A stretch of 64,000 bases of DNA from Caballeronia megalochromosomata (GCA_001580565.1 LRBF01000057.1:1-64000), one strand, 5' to 3'; positions 39,629-49,173 are shown, counted from the first letter of the stretch. The notes: a model not told the origin generated them from the letters alone. A program made the numbers and translations.

Positions 39629-40900
39629 ATGCTCTATCAAATTCACGAATTTCAGCGAGCCATGCTGTCTCCCCTTACAGCATGGGCCGAGGCCGCATCG
39701 AAGTCGTTCCTCAACCCGGCCAGTCCGCTTGCCTATATTCCCGGCTCGAGCCGCCTGGCGGCGGGTTACGAGTTGCTCTACCGGCTAGGCAAGGACTACG
39801 AGAAGCCCGAGTTCAGCATTCATCAGATCGTCAAGGACGGGCATAACATTCCGATCGTCGAGCAGACGGTGGTCGAGAAGCCCTTCTGCCGTCTCTTGCG
39901 TTTCAAGCGCTTCGCCGACGACAGCGCCACCGTCACCAAGCTCAAGAACGAGCCGATCGTGCTCGTGTGCGCGCCGCTCTCGGGCCACCATTCGACGCTG
40001 CTGCGCGACACGGTGAAGACGCTGCTGCAAGATCACAAGGTGTACATCACCGACTGGATCGACGCGCGCATGGTGCCCACTGAGAACGGCCCGTTCCATC
40101 TGGACGATTACGTCGAATACATTCAGGAGTTCATCCGCCACATCGGCGCGAAGGATCTGCACGTGATCTCGGTGTGCCAGCCGACCGTGCCGGTGCTCGC
40201 CGCCATTTCGCTGATGGCGAGCCGTGGCGAAGACACGCCGCGCACGATGACGATGATGGGCGGCCCGATCGACGCGCGCCGCAGCCCCACGTCGGTCAAC
40301 TCGCTCGCCAACGAGCACTCCTACGGCTGGTTCGAGAACAACGTCATCTACACGGTGCCGGCGAACTATCCGGGCGTGGGCCGCAAGGTGTATCCCGGCT
40401 TCCTGCAGCACGCGGGTTTTGTTGCGATGAATCCGGAGCGCCATCTCACGGCCCATTGGGACTTCTATCAAAATCTGCTGCGCGGCGACGATGACGACGC
40501 CGAGCAACATCGCCGTTTCTACGACGAATACAACGCCGTGCTCGACATGGCCGCCGAGTATTACCTCGAGACGATCCGCGTCGTGTTCCAGGAGTTCCGC
40601 CTCGCCGAAGGCACGTGGGAAGTCAACGACGAACTCGTGCGTCCGCAGGACATCAAGCACACCGCCCTCTTCACGATTGAAGGCGAGCTCGACGACATCT
40701 CCGGCAGCGGCCAGACGCGCGCCGCGCACGATCTGTGCACCGGCATCCCGGCGAAGCACAAGCGGCATTTCACGGCGGAGAAGGCCGGCCACTACGGCAT
40801 CTTCTCAGGTCGCCGCTGGCGCACGATGGTGTATCCGCAATTGCGCGAGTTCATTCTCGAGCACGACAAGACGCCGAAGACGGAGGCAGTGCCCGCGTAA
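39629..40900 (+). CDS. phaZ: Intracellular PHB depolymerase
   Basis: A 423-residue alpha/beta-hydrolase that mobilises stored polyhydroxybutyrate. The nucleophile is Cys183 in VISVCQPTV, at the same residue number as the catalytic cysteine reported for Cupriavidus necator PhaZa1. An aspartate in the GELDD region and a histidine in AGHYGIF complete the likely triad. Length and lack of a signal peptide fit the granule-bound intracellular type. The gene follows a long leader with a PhaR-like operator and ends at a strong terminator. Confidence 0.94.
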   Translation: MLYQIHEFQRAMLSPLTAWAEAASKSFLNPASPLAYIPGSSRLAAGYELLYRLGKDYEKPEFSIHQIVKDGHNIPIVEQTVVEKPFCRLLRFKRFADDSATVTKLKNEPIVLVCAPLSGHHSTLLRDTVKTLLQDHKVYITDWIDARMVPTENGPFHLDDYVEYIQEFIRHIGAKDLHVISVCQPTVPVLAAISLMASRGEDTPRTMTMMGGPIDARRSPTSVNSLANEHSYGWFENNVIYTVPANYPGVGRKVYPGFLQHAGFVAMNPERHLTAHWDFYQNLLRGDDDDAEQHRRFYDEYNAVLDMAAEYYLETIRVVFQEFRLAEGTWEVNDELVRPQDIKHTALFTIEGELDDISGSGQTRAAHDLCTGIPAKHKRHFTAEKAGHYGIFSGRRWRTMVYPQLREFILEHDKTPKTEAVPA

Positions 40901-40940
40901 GTACGCCCACGCCGGGACCGATTCCATCGCGTCAAATAAA

Positions 40941-40976
40941 AACGTCGCGCCTTGCAAAAGGCGCGACGTTTTTTTC
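40941..40976 (+). terminator. Rho-independent terminator of phaZ
   Basis: AACGTCGCGCC (40941-40951) pairs perfectly with GGCGCGACGTT (40960-40970), followed by TTTTT. Confidence 0.9.
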
Positions 40977-41007
40977 TTCCGACAGCGCTTCGCGCGAAGG
41001 CGCTGCG

Positions 41008-41640
41008 TCAACGGCGCGTCAGATAGGCCAGCAGCAACTCGGTATTCATCCGCACGATCTGCTCGCGCTGGCCCTGCTCACTGAAATCGAGCCCGAAAGT
41101 CGCTTCGAGCGTGAAGCGGTTCGAGACGATGTAATAACCGAGCCCCGACAGGATGATGTAGAACTTGAGCGGATCGACGTCGGTGCGAAACAATCCGGCC
41201 TTTTGACCACGATCGAGAATCGTCGTGAGCGTCGTGACGATCGGCGAAATGAGTTCGCGTATTCGATTCGATCCTTTGATATATCTCGCCTCATGCAGAT
41301 TTTCGTTATTGATGAGGCGCAATAGCTCCGGATGATCCCGGTAGTAATCCCAGACGAAATGCGCAAGACGCGTCATCGCTTCGATGGGCGCGATGCCGTC
41401 GAGTTCGAGCGTGCGCTCGGCATCGACGAGTGCGGCGAGCGCGTGTTCGAGCACGGCGGTGAATAACTGCTCCTTGCTACCGAAGTAGTAGTAGAGCATG
41501 CGTTCATTGGTCTCGGCCCGGCGGGCGATCTGATCGACGCGGGCGCCGAACAGTCCTCCGGCAGCGAACTCTTCTGCGGCGGCAAGCAAAATACGGCGCC
41601 GGGTGCCTTCAGGATCTCTTTTGATTTTCGGCTGATTCAT
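41008..41640 (-). CDS. TetR-family transcriptional regulator
   Basis: A 210-residue repressor. The N-terminal helix-turn-helix (about 12-58) reads TRRRILLAAAEEFAAGGLFGARVDQIARRAETNERMLYYYFGSKEQL. The C-terminal ligand domain resembles that of RutR/CadR-like members by composition only. It is convergent with phaZ and separated from rsxB by 386 bases, so its target cannot be inferred from neighbours. Confidence 0.9.
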   Translation of the reverse strand: MNQPKIKRDPEGTRRRILLAAAEEFAAGGLFGARVDQIARRAETNERMLYYYFGSKEQLFTAVLEHALAALVDAERTLELDGIAPIEAMTRLAHFVWDYYRDHPELLRLINNENLHEARYIKGSNRIRELISPIVTTLTTILDRGQKAGLFRTDVDPLKFYIILSGLGYYIVSNRFTLEATFGLDFSEQGQREQIVRMNTELLLAYLTRR

Positions 41641-42026
41641 GGTGGCATGACTCGGGAGCCGCGTTGCCGGATTAGCGTCACGCGGCCCACATTGGGGTAC
41701 ATGACGTGAACGGGCGCTGCCCAGGGTTAATGGGAAACACCGTCCTGCGGTCAAACGGAAAAGCGCTTCGATTATGCGCACATCGAAGAACATTGGCAAT
41801 TAGGATTCAAAGCCATTCGGCACGGCTCCCGGCGACTTCGGCGATAATGTCGAACAAAGCCGAGCGCGTGCCCAGAGAGCGGGACGCGCGCCGAACAGGC
41901 AGCGTGCCGTCGTCGTGGACGCCGAAGCGTTTTCCCGCATCGAAGCGTCCGGCGTGATCACAGCGGCGCTTTCGCCCACGTCGCGCACATGCTGCGCCAG
42001 TCCCCAAGGCATCATCGCAATCCCTC
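41641..42026. other. Intergenic region between tetR-type gene and rsxB
   Basis: No gene is convincing in these 386 bases. A -10-like GATAAT near 41845 could serve rsxB. I see no clear palindromic TetR operator. Confidence 0.4.
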
Positions 42027-42896
42027 GTGACCGCAACCATTTCCAAGACGCTCGCAGAGCGCATCGAAGATCTGCTGCCGCAGACGCAATGCACCAAGTG
42101 CGGCTATCCCGCCTGCCGGCCCTACGCCGACGCCATCGCCGCGGGCGATGCGAGCTACAACCAGTGCCCGCCGGGCGGCGCCGAAGGCATCGCGCGGCTG
42201 GCGGCGCTGCTCGGCAAGCCCGATATTCCTCTCGATACGACGCATGGCCTCGAGCGCGCGCGGCCCGTCGCGGTGATCGACGAGAACGTGTGTATCGGCT
42301 GCACGCTGTGCATGCAGGCGTGTCCGGTCGATGCGATCGTCGGCGCCGCGAAGCAGATGCACACGGTCATCGCCGAACTGTGCACGGGTTGCGATCTGTG
42401 CGTGCCGCCCTGCCCGGTCGATTGCATCGCGATGGTGCCCGTCACCGGCGAGCGCACCGGCTGGGATGCATGGAGCCAGGACGAAGCCGATGCGGCGCGC
42501 GCACGGCACGACCGCCGCACCGCGCGTCTCGAACGCGAGCGCGCGGCCGCTGAAGCGCGGGCAAGCGCGCGTCAGGCGGCGCGCGCGGCGCAGGCGGATC
42601 AACCCAGGCCGGAAACGCCGCCAGCGCAACCGGTCGCGCCCGCGACGGTGCAAGCCGCGAGCGACGACCCTGAGGCGAAGAAACGCGCGATCATTCAGGC
42701 CGCGCTGGAACGCGCGCGCAAGAAGAAGGAAGAGATGGCGCAACTCGGCGCGGGTCCGAAAAACACGGATCACGTGAGCGCCGCGGTGCAGGCACAGATC
42801 GACGCGGCCGAAGAACGCCGGCGCCGTCTCGGCCTGAAGGACGACGAAAACGCGTCCCATCCCGGCGAGGGCGGCCAGGGCGACAAACCCGCGTGA
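42027..42896 (+). CDS. rsxB: RsxB-like ferredoxin with extended tail
   Basis: A 289-residue iron-sulfur protein starting at GTG. It has a four-cysteine cluster motif near the N-terminus (CTKCGYPAC with a downstream C in NQCPPGG) and two ferredoxin clusters ([24 protein letters not shown]). In E. coli RsxB belongs to the RsxABCDGE electron pump that resets SoxR. Here none of the other subunits is adjacent. The last 130 residues form an Ala/Arg/Glu-rich tail absent from the E. coli protein. The membrane anchor found in some RsxB proteins is also missing. It is directly followed by nth. Confidence 0.88.
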   Translation: MTATISKTLAERIEDLLPQTQCTKCGYPACRPYADAIAAGDASYNQCPPGGAEGIARLAALLGKPDIPLDTTHGLERARPVAVIDENVCIGCTLCMQACPVDAIVGAAKQMHTVIAELCTGCDLCVPPCPVDCIAMVPVTGERTGWDAWSQDEADAARARHDRRTARLERERAAAEARASARQAARAAQADQPRPETPPAQPVAPATVQAASDDPEAKKRAIIQAALERARKKKEEMAQLGAGPKNTDHVSAAVQAQIDAAEERRRRLGLKDDENASHPGEGGQGDKPA

Positions 42897-42912
42897 GAAC
42901 GGATATCGGACC

Positions 42913-43557
42913 ATGAACGCCACGAAACGCCGTGCGATCTACGAGATCTTGCAGAGCCTGAATCCGCATCCGACGACCGAGCTCGAATACACCACACCTT
43001 TCGAACTGCTGATCGCCGTGATGCTCTCCGCGCAGGCCACCGACGTCTCCGTGAACAAGGCGATGCGCAAGATGTTTCCCGTGGCCAACACACCGGCGGC
43101 GGTGCTCGCGCTCGGCGAGGAAGGCGTATCGGATTACATCCGCACGATCGGGCTTTATCGCACGAAGGCGAAGAACGTGATGGCGACGTGCCGCATGCTC
43201 ATCGATCAATACGGTGCCGAGGTGCCGGACAATCGCGAGGCGCTCGAAGCGCTGCCGGGCGTGGGCCGCAAGACCGCGAACGTCATTCTGAACACGGCGT
43301 TCGGGCAGCCGACGATTGCCGTCGATACGCACATCTTCCGCGTCGCGAATCGCACGGGGCTCGCGCCGGGCAAGGACGTGCGCGCCGTCGAGACCGCGCT
43401 CGAGAAGTTCACGCCGAAGGAATTTCTGCACGACGCGCATCACTGGCTGATCCTGCACGGGCGCTATGTGTGCAAGGCGCGCGTGCCTGAGTGCTGGCAT
43501 TGCGCGATCGAGCCGCTCTGCGAATATCGGCCGAAGACGCCTGCGCCGGTCGAATGA
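42913..43557 (+). CDS. nth: Endonuclease III
   Basis: A 214-residue base-excision repair glycosylase/AP lyase for oxidised pyrimidines. The helix-hairpin-helix LPGVGRKTANVI contains catalytic Lys120, and Asp138 lies in VDTHIFRV; both have the same numbering as in E. coli Nth. The C-terminal 4Fe-4S cluster cysteines follow the C-X6-C-X2-C-X5-C spacing. It lies 16 bp after rsxB, an order shared with many proteobacteria. Confidence 0.96.
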   Translation: MNATKRRAIYEILQSLNPHPTTELEYTTPFELLIAVMLSAQATDVSVNKAMRKMFPVANTPAAVLALGEEGVSDYIRTIGLYRTKAKNVMATCRMLIDQYGAEVPDNREALEALPGVGRKTANVILNTAFGQPTIAVDTHIFRVANRTGLAPGKDVRAVETALEKFTPKEFLHDAHHWLILHGRYVCKARVPECWHCAIEPLCEYRPKTPAPVE

Positions 43558-43631
43558 GCCGGTTTGGGCAGACCGGGCGCGCGGCAGTCTACAATGATGG
43601 GTTCGGAAACCCGCAATCGAATCAATACTTT

Positions 43632-44063
43632 ATGTTCAACCCCAGCCGCGATGAAGTTCGCCAGTTCTTTACCGAAACCTGGCGCAAGGAGCGCGCCGGC
43701 GAGATTCTGACGCCGCTCGAAAGCATGGCCGCCGACTGGATCGGCGAGCATCCCGAATATCACGATGCACTGGTGAACCCCGAATCGCACGAAGCCGATT
43801 ACTCGCCCGATCGCGGCCAGACCAATCCGTTTCTGCATCTGTCGATGCATCTCGCGATCAGCGAGCAACTGTCGATCGATCAGCCGCCGGGCATCCGCCG
43901 CGCGCATGACAGGCTGGTCGCGCGCCTGGGCTCGCCTCACGATGCGCAGCACGCGATCATGGATTGCCTCGGCCAGGTGATCTGGGAAGCCCAGCGCTCG
44001 GGCACGCCGCCGGATACGGACGCCTATCTCGCGCTGATCGAGCGCCGTGCTTCGCGCGACTAA
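43632..44063 (+). CDS. DUF1841 family protein
   Basis: A 143-residue protein (MFNPSRDEVRQFFTETWRKE, then HPEYH, GQTNPFLHLSMHLAISEQL). It matches the DUF1841 family as I know it, common in beta-proteobacteria and of unknown function. The histidine-rich HLSMHLAI and HPEYH positions could bind a metal, which is speculation. A -10-like TACAAT at 43590 suggests its own promoter 74 bp after nth. Confidence 0.88.
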   Translation: MFNPSRDEVRQFFTETWRKERAGEILTPLESMAADWIGEHPEYHDALVNPESHEADYSPDRGQTNPFLHLSMHLAISEQLSIDQPPGIRRAHDRLVARLGSPHDAQHAIMDCLGQVIWEAQRSGTPPDTDAYLALIERRASRD

Positions 44064-44091
44064 GCACCCACAATAGCGCGCACCAAATGAA

Positions 44092-44118
44092 AACACCCCG
44101 CTGGCGAAGCGGGGTGTT
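44092..44118 (-). terminator. Terminator of the cytochrome c pair
   Basis: AACACCCCGCT (44092-44102) and AGCGGGGTGTT (44108-44118) form a perfect stem. On the minus strand it is followed by TTTTCATTT, so it ends the cytochrome transcript arriving from 44933. Confidence 0.8.
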
Positions 44119-44147
44119 GCCTGCTGACGCGCGCTCGAAAGCCGCGC

Positions 44148-44525
44148 TTACTTCTTCAGCACGAGATTGCCGTCGAGCGATTCGATATACGCCGCGAGGT
44201 CCTTCAGATCGCTCTGCGACAGGCTCTGCACCTGCGCCGCCATGATGGCGTTGTTGCGGCCGAAGTTCGGATTGTTGCCGCCGATCTGATACTGGCGCAG
44301 CGCCCAGTAGATATAGGTCGCGTGCTGACCCGCAAGCCGCGGATATTCGCCGCTCACCGGCTTGTTGAGGCCGGGGCCGTGGCAGGCCGCGCAATTGTGG
44401 CTGTCCGAGAGCGCCTTGCCGTTGCTCACGTCGGCCGCGTGCGCGGTGCCGACCGTCATGCCGATGAGCGCCACTGCCGCGCATGCTGCCTTGAAGCTGG
44501 TGTGAAGTGCCTTGGAGGGCTTCAT
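44148..44525 (-). CDS. Periplasmic monohaem cytochrome c
   Basis: A 125-residue exported cytochrome. A signal peptide ends near GTAHAADV. The haem motif CAACH (45-49) is followed by the class I pattern with a distal methionine candidate (AAQVQSLSQSDLKDLAAYIESL). It resembles one half of cytochrome c4 or a small c-class electron carrier. It forms a pair with the next upstream gene, 42 bases apart. Confidence 0.9.
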   Translation of the reverse strand: MKPSKALHTSFKAACAAVALIGMTVGTAHAADVSNGKALSDSHNCAACHGPGLNKPVSGEYPRLAGQHATYIYWALRQYQIGGNNPNFGRNNAIMAAQVQSLSQSDLKDLAAYIESLDGNLVLKK

Positions 44526-44567
44526 GAATTCTCCTTCCCGTTATCGCTTTGCCGTGTCACGCGCGGA

Positions 44568-44933
44568 TCACTTGTCGGGATTGTTCTTCGATTGGGGAGT
44601 CTGCGCGGCGTAGTACGCGGCGATATCGGCGATGTCCTGATCCGACAGCGTCGTCGCGATGGCGCGCATCGTGTCGAAATGACGGTCGCCCTTCTTGTAG
44701 GCGTGCAGTGCATTGGCGATGTACTGCGCGTTCTGGCCACCCAGCATCGGCACTTCGTAGACTTCGGGGTACGCGGTGCGATAGCCGGGGATGCCGTGGC
44801 AGCCGATGCACATCGCGACCTTGCCCTCTGCGGCCTTCGCGTTGCCGACGACGTCGGCCGACGCCTGGGTCGCGAAGCCGGCGAGACCGGACAGCGCTGC
44901 AATCACGGCACATTTGCCGACGAAATTGTTCAT
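44568..44933 (-). CDS. Periplasmic monohaem cytochrome c
   Basis: A 121-residue exported cytochrome with a signal peptide (cleavage near QASADVV), haem motif CIGCH (42-46), and the C-terminal helix LSDQDIADIAAYYAAQ. Together with the neighbouring gene it looks like a split cytochrome c4, one domain per protein. The likely role is electron transfer to terminal oxidases. A -10-like TACAAT on the minus strand at 45071-45066 is the probable promoter. Confidence 0.9.
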   Translation of the reverse strand: MNNFVGKCAVIAALSGLAGFATQASADVVGNAKAAEGKVAMCIGCHGIPGYRTAYPEVYEVPMLGGQNAQYIANALHAYKKGDRHFDTMRAIATTLSDQDIADIAAYYAAQTPQSKNNPDK

Positions 44934-45329
44934 AGCTCTTCTAACCTGGCTTGAGGGGAAATCCGGCGCTCCAAAGGCCGCGGCCCGCGCCGAGCGCTTA
45001 CAACCTTCTCGGGACTGTTTGCTGCTACAGGGTTTGTCGCCACGCAGGCCAAAAAAATCGCGCTAATTGTACCGCGCGACCTACCCCCCGTCCACACGCG
45101 AACCGCGCCGAAGCCCTGCTGGCAAGGGGAATCGGCTGAAAGCAGCCGTTCAGACTGCGACAATTCGTCCCTGTACAAGCGATGAGCCCGTTTGTGCGCA
45201 CGCTTCACACGCATTCGGGCCTGCTACGGCAACCCGCCGATAGAGCGGCTCAAACGATACCCGGCGCACCTCAATGCCGAAAGGTCTTCTGACTTATACT
45301 GGGATTTTTTTGCCAACCGGATCTTCGTC
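44934..45329. other. Divergent promoter region of the cytochromes and moxR
   Basis: About 400 bases without a gene. It contains -10-like TACAAT on the minus strand (45071-45066) for the cytochromes and TATACT (about 45294) for the AAA ATPase gene. The -35 boxes are weak for both. Confidence 0.4.
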
Positions 45330-46172
45330 ATGCGTTTCGAAGGCTCATCGCAATACGTCGCAACCGACGATCTCAAGCTCGCGGTTAACGCCGCGATGAC
45401 ACTGCAACGGCCTCTCCTCATCAAGGGCGAACCCGGCACCGGCAAGACCATGCTTGCCGAGGAAGTCGCGGGTGCGCTCGGCATGCCGCTCCTGCAATGG
45501 CATATCAAGTCGACGACCAAGGCGCAGCAGGGTCTCTACGAATACGACGCGGTCTCGCGCCTGCGCGATTCGCAGCTCGGCGACGAGCGCGTGAAGGACA
45601 TCCGCAACTACATCGTCAAGGGCGTGCTGTGGCAGGCGTTCGAGTCGGACCAGCAGAGCGTGCTGCTCATCGACGAGATCGACAAGGCCGATATCGAATT
45701 TCCGAACGACCTGTTGCGCGAACTCGACCGCATGGAGTTCTACGTGTACGAGACGCGCGAACTCGTGAAGGCGAAGCACCGGCCGCTCGTCATCATCACG
45801 TCGAACAACGAGAAGGAACTGCCCGACGCGTTCCTGCGCCGCTGCTTCTTCCACTACATCCGATTCCCGGACGCCGAGACGATGAAAGCCATCGTCGAGG
45901 TGCATTTCCCGAATATCAAGCAGGATCTGCTCGCAGCGGCGATGCAGAGCTTCTTCGAATTGCGCGGCGTGTCGGGACTCAAGAAGAAACCGTCTACTTC
46001 TGAACTGCTCGACTGGCTCAAACTGCTTCTGGCCGAAGACATTCCGCCCGAAGCGCTTCGCTCGTCCGATCAGAAGCAGATCGTGCCGCCTTTGCACGGC
46101 GCGCTTTTGAAGAACGAGCAGGACGTCGCGCTGTTCGAGCGTCTGCTCTTCATGAATCGCAACCATCGCTAA
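45330..46172 (+). CDS. MoxR-family AAA+ ATPase
   Basis: A 280-residue AAA+ ATPase with Walker A GEPGTGKT (33-40), Walker B VLLIDEIDKAD, sensor 1 ITSNN and an arginine finger region in DAFLRRCFFHYI. MoxR ATPases act as chaperones, usually with a VWA-domain partner that activates metal enzymes or complexes. A VWA gene lies 614 bp downstream, separated only by an acetyltransferase gene. The start at 45330 gives the family's short N-terminus. Confidence 0.92.
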   Translation: MRFEGSSQYVATDDLKLAVNAAMTLQRPLLIKGEPGTGKTMLAEEVAGALGMPLLQWHIKSTTKAQQGLYEYDAVSRLRDSQLGDERVKDIRNYIVKGVLWQAFESDQQSVLLIDEIDKADIEFPNDLLRELDRMEFYVYETRELVKAKHRPLVIITSNNEKELPDAFLRRCFFHYIRFPDAETMKAIVEVHFPNIKQDLLAAAMQSFFELRGVSGLKKKPSTSELLDWLKLLLAEDIPPEALRSSDQKQIVPPLHGALLKNEQDVALFERLLFMNRNHR

Positions 46173-46175
46173 AAA

Positions 46176-46766
46176 ATGAGCCGCTGGATCGAACCCGTCA
46201 CGCTGGAAGGCGAGCATGTCAGGCTCGTGCCGCTCACGCGCGAGCACGAAGCCGCCCTGAGCGCCGCCGCGAGCGACGGCGAATTGTGGAAGCTCTGGTA
46301 CACGTTCGTGCCCTCGCCCGACAAGACGCGCGCCTATATCGACACCGCGCTCGACATGCGCGACCGCCTGGGCGCGCATCCGTTCGCGGTGATCGATGCG
46401 AAGACCGGCGATGTCGTCGGGTCGACGCGTTACTTCAACGTCGATGAAGCGAACCGGCGGCTGGAGATCGGCCATACGTGGTATGCCCGGCGCGTGCAGA
46501 AGACCGCGCTCAACACCGAAGCCAAGTTGCTGCTGCTCACGCACGCGTTCGAAAGACTCGACGCCATCGCGGTCGAGTTCCGCACGCATTTCATGAACCA
46601 CGCATCACGCACGGCGATCGCGCGGCTCGGCGCCAAGCAGGACGGCATCCTGCGCAATCATCAGGTGGGCCGCGACGGCGTGCTGCGCGACACCGTCGTG
46701 TTCTCCATCATCCAGTCGGAGTGGCCGGCGGTGCGCGCCAACCTGAAATACCGGCTCGACCGCTGA
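46176..46766 (+). CDS. GNAT N-acetyltransferase
   Basis: A 196-residue RimJ/RimL-type acetyltransferase: VRLVPLTREHEAAL, VIDAKTGDVVGSTRYFNVDEANRRLEIGHTWYARR, and the acetyl-CoA segment QKTALNTEAKLLLLTHAFE. The substrate is unknown. It starts three bases after the MoxR stop codon and ends 19 bases before the VWA gene, so it is in the same operon. Its presence inside a MoxR-VWA pair is unusual. Confidence 0.88.
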   Translation: MSRWIEPVTLEGEHVRLVPLTREHEAALSAAASDGELWKLWYTFVPSPDKTRAYIDTALDMRDRLGAHPFAVIDAKTGDVVGSTRYFNVDEANRRLEIGHTWYARRVQKTALNTEAKLLLLTHAFERLDAIAVEFRTHFMNHASRTAIARLGAKQDGILRNHQVGRDGVLRDTVVFSIIQSEWPAVRANLKYRLDR

Positions 46767-46785
46767 TCCCGATGGAGAACGCGCC

Positions 46786-47961
46786 ATGCTGATCGACTTC
46801 TTCTACTCGCTGCGCGACGCGAAGCTGCCCGTCTCGGTGAAGGAATATCTGACCTTGCTCGAAGGGCTCAAGGCGCAGGTGATTTCGCCATCGCTCGACG
46901 AGTTCTACTTTCTCGCCCGCATGACGCTCGTGAAGGACGAGAAATACTTCGACAAGTTCGATCGCGCGTTCGGCGCGTATTTCCACGGCTTGACCCAGCT
47001 TCCCGACGAAGCATTCGACATTCCGCTCGACTGGCTCAAGAAGCGTCTCGATCGCGAGTTCACCGCTGAGGAAAAGAAGCGCATCGAGGCGCTCGGCGGC
47101 CTCGACAAGCTGATGGAGCGCCTGAAAGAATTGATGGACGAGCAGAAGGAACGTCACGAAGGCGGCAACAAGTGGATCGGCACGGGCGGCACGTCGCCGT
47201 TCGGGCACGGCGGGTATAACCCGGAGGGCATTCGCATCGGCGGGGAATCGTCGGGGAATCGCACCGCCGTGAAGGTGTGGGACGAGCGCGCGTACAAGGA
47301 CTACGACGATCAGGTCGAAATCGGCACGCGCAACATCAAGGTCGCGCTGCGGCGCTTGCGGCGCTTTGCACGCGAAGGCGCGGCCGAAGAACTCGATCTG
47401 CCCGACACGATCCGCAGCACCGCGGCCAACGCGGGCTGGCTCGATATCAAGATGGTGCCCGAGCGTCACAACAACGTGAAGGTGCTGATGCTGCTCGATG
47501 TCGGCGGCTCGATGGACGATCACATCAAGCGCGTCGAGGAGCTTTTCTCGGCCGCGAAAGCGGAGTTCAAGCATCTCGAGTTCTACTACTTCCACAACTG
47601 CGTCTACGACTATCTGTGGAAGCACAATCGCCGGCGTCACGCCGAGCGCACGCCGACCTTCGACGTGTTGCACAAGTTCACGCCGGACTACAAGCTGATC
47701 TTCGTCGGCGACGCGACCATGAGCCCCTACGAAGTGCTGCAGCCGGGCGGCTCCGTCGAGTACAACAACGCCGAAGCGGGCGCGGTGTGGCTGCGCCGTC
47801 TCGCCGATCAGTTTCCGCACCACGCGTGGCTCAATCCCGAGCCCGAGCGGCTATGGGAATACCGGCAGTCGATTTCCGCGATCCGCAATGTGCTCGGCAA
47901 TCGCATGTATCCGCTCACGATGGCCGGCCTCGAAACCGCGATGCGCGCGCTGTCGAAATAA
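46786..47961 (+). CDS. VWA domain protein (CoxE-like)
   Basis: A 391-residue soluble protein. The N-terminal half is alpha-helical and charged. The C-terminal VWA domain has the metal-ion-dependent adhesion site MLLDVGGSMDDH near residue 240. The DxGxS form is seen in CoxE-like proteins rather than the classical DxSxS. These proteins work with MoxR ATPases in maturing enzymes. The gene ends 15 bases before benE. Confidence 0.9.
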   Translation: MLIDFFYSLRDAKLPVSVKEYLTLLEGLKAQVISPSLDEFYFLARMTLVKDEKYFDKFDRAFGAYFHGLTQLPDEAFDIPLDWLKKRLDREFTAEEKKRIEALGGLDKLMERLKELMDEQKERHEGGNKWIGTGGTSPFGHGGYNPEGIRIGGESSGNRTAVKVWDERAYKDYDDQVEIGTRNIKVALRRLRRFAREGAAEELDLPDTIRSTAANAGWLDIKMVPERHNNVKVLMLLDVGGSMDDHIKRVEELFSAAKAEFKHLEFYYFHNCVYDYLWKHNRRRHAERTPTFDVLHKFTPDYKLIFVGDATMSPYEVLQPGGSVEYNNAEAGAVWLRRLADQFPHHAWLNPEPERLWEYRQSISAIRNVLGNRMYPLTMAGLETAMRALSK

Positions 47962-47976
47962 AACCAAAAGAACCGC

Positions 47977-49173
47977 ATGAAAGCCTCTTCTCCGGCGAGC
48001 GTCGCGCTGCGCCCGTTTTTTGACTCGTCCGTCTCGACCATTGTCGCCGGCTTCGTCGCGATGATGACCGGCTACACCAGTTCGCTCGTGCTGATGTTCC
48101 AGGCGGGCCAGGCCGCGCATCTCACCGACGCGCAGATTTCATCGTGGATCTGGGCGCTCTCGATGGGCATGGCCGCCTGCACGATCGGGCTGTCGCTGCG
48201 CTACCGCGCACCGATCGTCATCGCGTGGTCCACGCCCGGCGCGGCGCTGCTCGTATCGTCGCTGCCGAACGTCGCGTATGCCGATGCGATCGGCGCGTTC
48301 ATCGTCTGCGCGGTGCTGTTGACCGCGGTCGGCCTCACCGGCTGGTTCGACACGCTGATGAAGCGCATCCCGTCGGGCATCGCCGCGGCGTTGCTCGCGG
48401 GCATCCTGTTCGAGATCGGCATCGAGATTTTTCGCGCCGCCGAGCATCGGACGGCGCTCGTCATCGTGATGTTCTTCACGTATCTCGTCGGCAAACGCTT
48501 CCTGCCGCGTTACGCGATTCCGGCGACGCTCGTCGTGGGCGTCGCGGTCGCGGGCGGCCTCGGGCTGCTCGACTTCTCGCGCTTTCACGTCGCGCTCGCG
48601 CATCCCGTTTTCACGATGCCCGCGTTCTCGCTCGCTGCGGCCATCAGCATCGGCATTCCGCTGTTCGTCGTCGCGATGGCCTCGCAGAACGTGCCGGGCA
48701 TCGCCGTCCTGCGCGCCGACGGCTACACGACGCCCTCCGCCCCGCTCATCTCGACGACCGGCATCGCGTCGCTCGTGCTCGCGCCGTTCGGCTCGCATGG
48801 CGTCAATCTCGCGGCCATCACCGCCGCGATCTGCACCGGCCGCGAGGCGCACGAGAATCCCGACAAACGCTACACGGCGGCCGTCTGGTGCGGCGTTTTC
48901 TATCTCCTCGCGGGTACGTTCGGCGCGACCATCGCCGCCCTGTTCGCGGCGTTTCCGAAGGAACTGGTGGTTTCCGTCGCGGCCCTCGCGCTCTTCGGCT
49001 CGATCATGAGCGGTCTCGCCAATGCGATGCAGGATGCGCGACAGCGCGAGCCCGCGCTCGTCACGTTCATGGTGACGGCATCGGGCCTCACGCTGCTGTC
49101 GATCGGCTCCGCATTCTGGGGATTGATCGCGGGCGTCGCGACCCATGTCGTGCTCAACGCCAGGCGAGTGTGA
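47977..49173 (+). CDS. benE: Benzoate/H+ symporter family protein
   Basis: A 398-residue inner-membrane protein with about 11-12 hydrophobic helices and family signatures AWSTPGAALLVSS, IPLFVVAMASQNVPGIAVLRADGY and PFGSHGVNLAAITAAICTG. BenE proteins import benzoate or similar aromatic acids. No aromatic degradation genes are adjacent, so the substrate is uncertain. It may be transcribed with the MoxR-GNAT-VWA genes (15-base gap). Confidence 0.9.
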   Translation: MKASSPASVALRPFFDSSVSTIVAGFVAMMTGYTSSLVLMFQAGQAAHLTDAQISSWIWALSMGMAACTIGLSLRYRAPIVIAWSTPGAALLVSSLPNVAYADAIGAFIVCAVLLTAVGLTGWFDTLMKRIPSGIAAALLAGILFEIGIEIFRAAEHRTALVIVMFFTYLVGKRFLPRYAIPATLVVGVAVAGGLGLLDFSRFHVALAHPVFTMPAFSLAAAISIGIPLFVVAMASQNVPGIAVLRADGYTTPSAPLISTTGIASLVLAPFGSHGVNLAAITAAICTGREAHENPDKRYTAAVWCGVFYLLAGTFGATIAALFAAFPKELVVSVAALALFGSIMSGLANAMQDARQREPALVTFMVTASGLTLLSIGSAFWGLIAGVATHVVLNARRV

